Source: an uncultured Gammaproteobacteria bacterium
Lineage (GTDB): Bacteria; Pseudomonadota; Gammaproteobacteria; Pseudomonadales; Pseudohongiellaceae
Assembly: GCA_913060975.1 (NCBI GenBank)
Contig: CAJXVC010000002.1
Coordinates: 124,001-188,000, forward strand
DNA length: 64,000 nt
Direction of reading: 5' to 3'
How positions within the stretch are numbered: position 1 is the first letter of the stretch; each line of letters starts with the position of its first letter. Below are positions 60,510 to 64,000 of this stretch, piece by piece. The position numbers and the translations under genes are program-made. Below the pieces are notes generated by a model. That model did no database searches and had not been told where the DNA came from. It saw only the letters and a list, made by a program, of their open reading frames with translations.

Positions 60510-60929
60510 TCAGCTTACGGTGCGTCGATTTCCGGTGAGAATAGTGATTATGAGGATGCTGAACAGAACCAACCCGAGCAGGAAAAAACTGCCAGCGCGA
60601 GCCAGACTATGATGTTGGACGGCGACATGGATTGATTCGGAAATGGTTTGACCGCTATTGGTCAGCCGGAAATAGTAATCACCATCTCCCAGACCTGTGA
60701 TGGTGACAGCACCAGCCTCTGAGACCGAACGATCTATGGTCTCATTAAAATCAGTGGAGTTGGCTTGCTGGAGTAGAAGCTCGTCGGCATCAGTGTCGGA
60801 CTGCCATGACAGGACGAAGTAGCCTTCGTTAGAGACATCGGTGCTAGCGGTAAGGTTTGCTTCAGCCGCCCGAGCAGGGGCTGTGGCTGCAAATAATGTC
60901 AGCCATAGTAGCCACAATAGGCGCTGCAA
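60510..60929 (-). CDS. Membrane-anchored fibronectin III-like protein, operon leader
   Basis: A small protein with a signal peptide (QRLLWLLWLTLFAATAPARA, cleavage before AEAN) and a single beta-sandwich domain resembling fibronectin type III (YFVLSWQSDTDADELLLQQA, GDGDYYFRLTNSG). A C-terminal transmembrane helix (AGSFFLLGLVLFSILIITIL) is followed by a short basic tail, so the domain faces the periplasm. The TTG at 60929 gives a normal signal peptide. ATGs at 61043 and 61139 are in frame but would add 38-70 unlikely residues and have no ribosome-binding site. It ends four bases before the symporter and probably works with it. Function unknown. Confidence 0.6.
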   Translation of the reverse strand: MQRLLWLLWLTLFAATAPARAAEANLTASTDVSNEGYFVLSWQSDTDADELLLQQANSTDFNETIDRSVSEAGAVTITGLGDGDYYFRLTNSGQTISESIHVAVQHHSLARAGSFFLLGLVLFSILIITILTGNRRTVS

Positions 60930-61492
60930 AAAAAATGCTCTGTTAGAAGAGCAGATAAATCCTCCCGCATCCGCCCAGTGAAACAAGCTTTTGATGGAGC
61001 CATTTAGGCCCTTTATTGCTGTCTGCAACTGGAGTTCGGACATTGATAAAGGTAGCTGATAATACGTGACCAGGCCCGAAAAGTCTAATTTGAGGGCGGT
61101 TCGCGCGCTTTCATTGTGCGCGTAGGTCGCGGAAAACATTCACTTTTTGCTTGCAAGGGTATGGTTCACTCTGCGAATCACCCGAACAGTCAGCAACTTT
61201 TTCACTCAACGACAGGCATTGATTGAGCGCCGCCATGCAAGCGATGGCGGCAGGAGCTGGTTGGCATGCTGTGACTGGCGAACAAAGCCAGTTTCCGGCT
61301 TTTTTGTTGTGGATTTATAGCTGATGATTGTTGCTCGCGCGCGGTCGCGGCTGAGAGCAATCGTGAGCGCAGCAAGCGGCTACTCAGGACGATTGGTGCC
61401 AATTGATGGTCAAATAGCCGCTTTTTGCGAGCGCAGGGCCGTACACTGGCTGTCATCAAGGTGAGCTAATTATCACAGGAGCAGGAAAGACG
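60930..61492. other. Intergenic region between divergent genes
   Basis: Holds the promoters for the symporter operon (minus) and the flavoprotein gene (plus). A GC-rich hairpin GCCGCCAT/ATGGCGGC lies at 61229-61251. No credible gene was found, apart from the possible N-terminal extension of the FN3-like protein. Confidence 0.45.
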
Positions 61493-62929
61493 ATGAAAAC
61501 CAAGGCAGTGGATGTCGCCATTATTGGTGCTGGTACGGCAGGCATGACGGCTTATCGCGCCGCACGTGAGCATACAGAGAGCATCGTGGTCATAGAATCG
61601 GGGGAGTACGGGACAACCTGCGCTCGGGTTGGCTGTATGCCCAGCAAGCTGCTGATTGCGGCGGCGGAAGTCAGTCATCAGATTGATCAGGCCAGCATGT
61701 TTGGCATTGACGTGACAGATAAAAAGATCGATGGCGAACGTGTCATGACACGCGTTAAATCCGAGCGAGACCGGTTCGTCGGTTTTGTTGAAGAGGCAGT
61801 GGCAGACTGGCCGGCAGAACACAAACTCCAGGGCAGAGCGACGTTTGTCGATCAGCATACATTACAGATTGATGACCATACCCAGGTGCATGCCGAGCGC
61901 ATTGTAATTGCCACTGGCTCCCGGCCACTGGTGCCCGGCCCCTGGTATGAGTTGGGTGACCGTTTGCTGGTCAATGATGATGTATTCAATTGGGAGAGGT
62001 TGCCTAAACGTATTGCCGTAGTTGGTACCGGCGTAATCGGTATGGAATTGAGTCAGGCGCTGGTGCGACTGGGTGTTGAAACTACGTTGTTTGGCATTGG
62101 CAACAAGTTTGGTCCTGTGACCGACCCATTGATTAATGCTGAAGTGGGGCGGGTTCTGAGTGAAGAAGTTACCGTCTATGCAGATGCCGCTGTTGAGTCT
62201 GTAAAGCGCACAGATGATGGTGTCAGTATCAGCTACAAGGAAGGGGGCAGTACTCACTCAATTGAAGTGGACTTTTTGCTGGCGGCGACGGGACGGCGTG
62301 CCAATATTGATCAGCTGAATTTCGCTGCGACCGGTATTGCCACAGACAAACTCGGTGTGCCGGCATTCAATGATGCAACAGGACAAGTAGAAGATTCTTC
62401 CATTTTCATTGCCGGGGATGTGAGCAATGCGCATCCGTTGCTGCACGAGGCGGCGGACGATGGTCGCATCGCTGGTGACAACGCAGGTCGGTTTCCGCTG
62501 TTGCGGGTCAGGCCGCGACGTACGCCTTTATCAGTGGTCTTCACCGACCCGCAAGTCATGTTGGCGGGCAGCAATTACGCGAAACTGGCGAACAGCGGTG
62601 CTGCATTTGCCGTTGGCCAGGTCAGCTTTGCAGATCAAGGCAGGAGTCGGGTACTTGGCAAGAACAAGGGCTTGTTGCGAGTTTATGGTGAGCAAGGGTC
62701 AGGCATTTTTCTGGGTGCAGAAATGGTTGGGCCTGCGGCAGAGCACATTGGTCATTTATTGTCCTGGGCAGTGCAGCACCGCCTTACCGTACAACAAATG
62801 TTAGACAGTCCATTCTACCACCCGGTCATCGAAGAGGGAGTGCGTACTGCGCTCAGAGATCTGCACAAGGAATTAAAGATGGGCCCGGCACCGGTGGAAC
62901 GTTGTCTTGATTGCGGGCCGGGGGCTTGA
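61493..62929 (+). CDS. Dihydrolipoyl dehydrogenase-like flavoprotein disulfide reductase
   Basis: A class I pyridine nucleotide-disulfide oxidoreductase (478 aa). The FAD motif is VAIIGAGTAGMTAYRAA, the redox-active disulfide is CARVGCMPSK (a CxxxxC pair), the NAD(P) site is IAVVGTGVIGMELSQAL, and the FAD O2' motif is IFIAGDV. The C-terminal His-Glu dyad is in FYHPVIEEGVRTALRDL. Sequence style is closer to the divergent Lpd3-type enzymes than to the pyruvate dehydrogenase E3, and no dehydrogenase-complex genes are nearby. The C-terminus CLDCGPGA has an extra Cys pair. Good ribosome-binding site (AGGAG). Confidence 0.9.
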   Translation: MKTKAVDVAIIGAGTAGMTAYRAAREHTESIVVIESGEYGTTCARVGCMPSKLLIAAAEVSHQIDQASMFGIDVTDKKIDGERVMTRVKSERDRFVGFVEEAVADWPAEHKLQGRATFVDQHTLQIDDHTQVHAERIVIATGSRPLVPGPWYELGDRLLVNDDVFNWERLPKRIAVVGTGVIGMELSQALVRLGVETTLFGIGNKFGPVTDPLINAEVGRVLSEEVTVYADAAVESVKRTDDGVSISYKEGGSTHSIEVDFLLAATGRRANIDQLNFAATGIATDKLGVPAFNDATGQVEDSSIFIAGDVSNAHPLLHEAADDGRIAGDNAGRFPLLRVRPRRTPLSVVFTDPQVMLAGSNYAKLANSGAAFAVGQVSFADQGRSRVLGKNKGLLRVYGEQGSGIFLGAEMVGPAAEHIGHLLSWAVQHRLTVQQMLDSPFYHPVIEEGVRTALRDLHKELKMGPAPVERCLDCGPGA

Positions 62930-62958
62930 GACGCGGCTCAGTCTGCAGGCATGCTTGC

Positions 62959-63804
62959 TCAGGTATCAGTAACTGCGCGAGTCTGGTTATTGCTTAACCA
63001 CTCGCGCGGCGACTGCCCGGTACGTTTGCGAAACACCCGGGCCAGCGCTGAGGCATTGTCATAACCTACTGCATTGGCAACCCAGCCGACTTGCTTGCCA
63101 CGCTTCAAGTGTTTTTGTGCCAGGGAAATGCGCCATTCCTGCATGTATTCACCGGCAGACTGCCCCATCACCTGGCGAAATTGCTCGGCAAAACGGGAGC
63201 GCGACATCGCGCTTAGTTCAGCCAACTGATCGAGTGACCAGTTTTTGCCGGGCTCACTATGAATCGCCATGATCGCGTGCGCCAAATGTGGATTACCCAG
63301 ACCTGCCAACATGCCTGCGTCAACCAGACTATTGTCAATCACATGACGAAACAGGTGAATGACAAACACTTCAGCAAGGCGGTCCATCATTACCTGCCGG
63401 CCACTGTGCTCGGCAAACGCTTCCTCGAACAGTAGTTCAGTGGTGGCTTGCAGCATGGGTGATTCGGCGAGTTTAACAATTATCAATCCGGGCAGGGCGC
63501 GGGCCAGTGGGTTGCCGGTCCCGGTGCCGTAACGTACTGATGCGCAGATCAATTGGGCATTGTCACGTTCAGCTGCTTTGAGTCTATGCTGTGCAGGGCG
63601 CGGGAAGAACAGTACAGAAGGTTCGCTGATAGTTTGTTTTTGTCCGAGGTGATCGACAACTTGCATGCAGCCACTTTGCATCAAGTGCAAATGACCTTCT
63701 TCGATGCCGTCCTCGGGGAATGCCGACAAGCCGCAAAGGTTGCCGGCGTAAAATACCCCGGCCGAGATCGAGAAATGATTGAGAACGGCGGAAAGCTTGT
63801 CCAT
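62959..63804 (-). CDS. AraC-family transcriptional regulator
   Basis: An N-terminal cupin-like sensing domain (residues 1-150, with the cupin-typical FPRPAQHRL) and a C-terminal double helix-turn-helix AraC domain (about 185-275: WSLDQLAELSAMSRSRFAEQFRQVMG and VANAVGYDNASALARVFRKRTGQSPREW). The cupin type (AraC_binding_6/YqhC-like) often responds to small oxidised or aldehyde compounds. It is divergent from nothing within the window, but the preceding gene (carboxymuconolactone decarboxylase family, same strand) ends 10 bases upstream, so they may form an operon or target pair. Confidence 0.92.
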   Translation of the reverse strand: MDKLSAVLNHFSISAGVFYAGNLCGLSAFPEDGIEEGHLHLMQSGCMQVVDHLGQKQTISEPSVLFFPRPAQHRLKAAERDNAQLICASVRYGTGTGNPLARALPGLIIVKLAESPMLQATTELLFEEAFAEHSGRQVMMDRLAEVFVIHLFRHVIDNSLVDAGMLAGLGNPHLAHAIMAIHSEPGKNWSLDQLAELSAMSRSRFAEQFRQVMGQSAGEYMQEWRISLAQKHLKRGKQVGWVANAVGYDNASALARVFRKRTGQSPREWLSNNQTRAVTDT

Positions 63805-63813
63805 GCGGAATAC

Positions 63814-64000
63814 TCAGGGAATCGCAACCGGCAAGAGCAATTCTGTGCCCGGTGGCCGTTGCACATCGAATGCCTTTAAAGTGATGGCGACAAAATTGTA
63901 GTAGCCAATCAAGCCAACCAGATCCATGACGCCTTCACGGCCAAAGATATCGATGGCTTCGTTGAACGTGGCAATGGAGACTTTATCTTCGCTGATGACT
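63814..64000 (-). CDS. Carboxymuconolactone decarboxylase-family protein, C-terminal part
   Basis: Only the last 61 codons are in the window: VISEDKVSIATFNEAIDIFG, then REGVMDLVGLIGYYNFVAIT, ending LLLPVAIP. The GLIGYYNFVAITL segment is typical of the AhpD/CMD helical family. The catalytic CxxC or His region would lie upstream, outside the window. It is on the minus strand, directly before the AraC regulator gene. Confidence 0.78.
   Translation of the reverse strand, partial: VISEDKVSIATFNEAIDIFGREGVMDLVGLIGYYNFVAITLKAFDVQRPPGTELLLPVAIP

Overview
The window looks like a chromosome segment from a free-living, probably marine or aquatic gammaproteobacterium. The gene order alaS-lysC-csrA followed by tRNA-Ser(GCU) and tRNA-Arg(ACG) is typical of that class, coding density is high and base composition is moderate. 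Genus-level placement (for example Cellvibrionales or a Pseudohongiella relative) is only a guess.

Left chromosomal part (1-19.4 kb): the 3' end of recJ; a DsbD-family disulfide reductase with a duplicated N-terminal sensor domain; a beta-lactamase-fold serine hydrolase; a Ser/Thr signalling module on the minus strand (kinase fused to a pseudokinase, PP2C phosphatase, double-FHA protein); an AI-2E-type exporter; alaS, lysC and csrA; a gene-free stretch with 9-bp and 11-bp tandem repeats; tRNA-Ser; alanine dehydrogenase; a metallo-beta-lactamase-fold lipoprotein; an XRE regulator; a Sel1-repeat protein; and tRNA-Arg.

Accessory island (19.4-45.9 kb): tRNA-Arg is followed by 26.4 kb of inserted DNA between two near-identical ~165-bp direct repeats (core GTGCGCCAT, terminator, hairpin repeat). 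A 3-kb AT-rich unit encodes methyltransferase, membrane protein, methyltransferase. A second copy of the 3' 46 bp of tRNA-Arg then starts a ~23.3-kb integrative and mobilizable element (IME). The IME carries a large serine recombinase at one end and a MobC-like protein plus relaxase at the other. Between them are a VirD4-type coupling protein operon with two membrane partners, a 288-aa protein plus ankyrin pair, a type I restriction-modification locus with two different HsdM genes, a Hachiman (HamA-HamB) defence pair and the antirestriction gene ardA. There is no type IV secretion channel, so the element should depend on a helper.

The most striking point is that the 9-bp att core lies in frame inside the recombinase gene. 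In the integrated state the last nine residues and the stop codon come from antisense tRNA-Arg. Rejoining the two ends in silico extends the frame 31 codons to a TAA that overlaps the mobC ATG (TAATG). Excision would therefore change the recombinase C-terminus and place mobC-relaxase directly downstream of it.

Right chromosomal part (46-64 kb): hairpin repeats; a periplasmic protein of unknown function; a four-gene glycosyltransferase, methyltransferase, methyltransferase, flippase-like operon; a BCCT transporter with an amidohydrolase; a minus-strand operon (FN3-like membrane protein, sodium:solute symporter, 39-aa membrane peptide, aspartate carbamoyltransferase-like enzyme, asparagine synthase, carbamoylase-family amidohydrolase) suggesting ureide or carbamoyl-amino-acid metabolism; a lipoamide-dehydrogenase-like flavoprotein; an AraC regulator; and the end of a carboxymuconolactone-decarboxylase-family gene.
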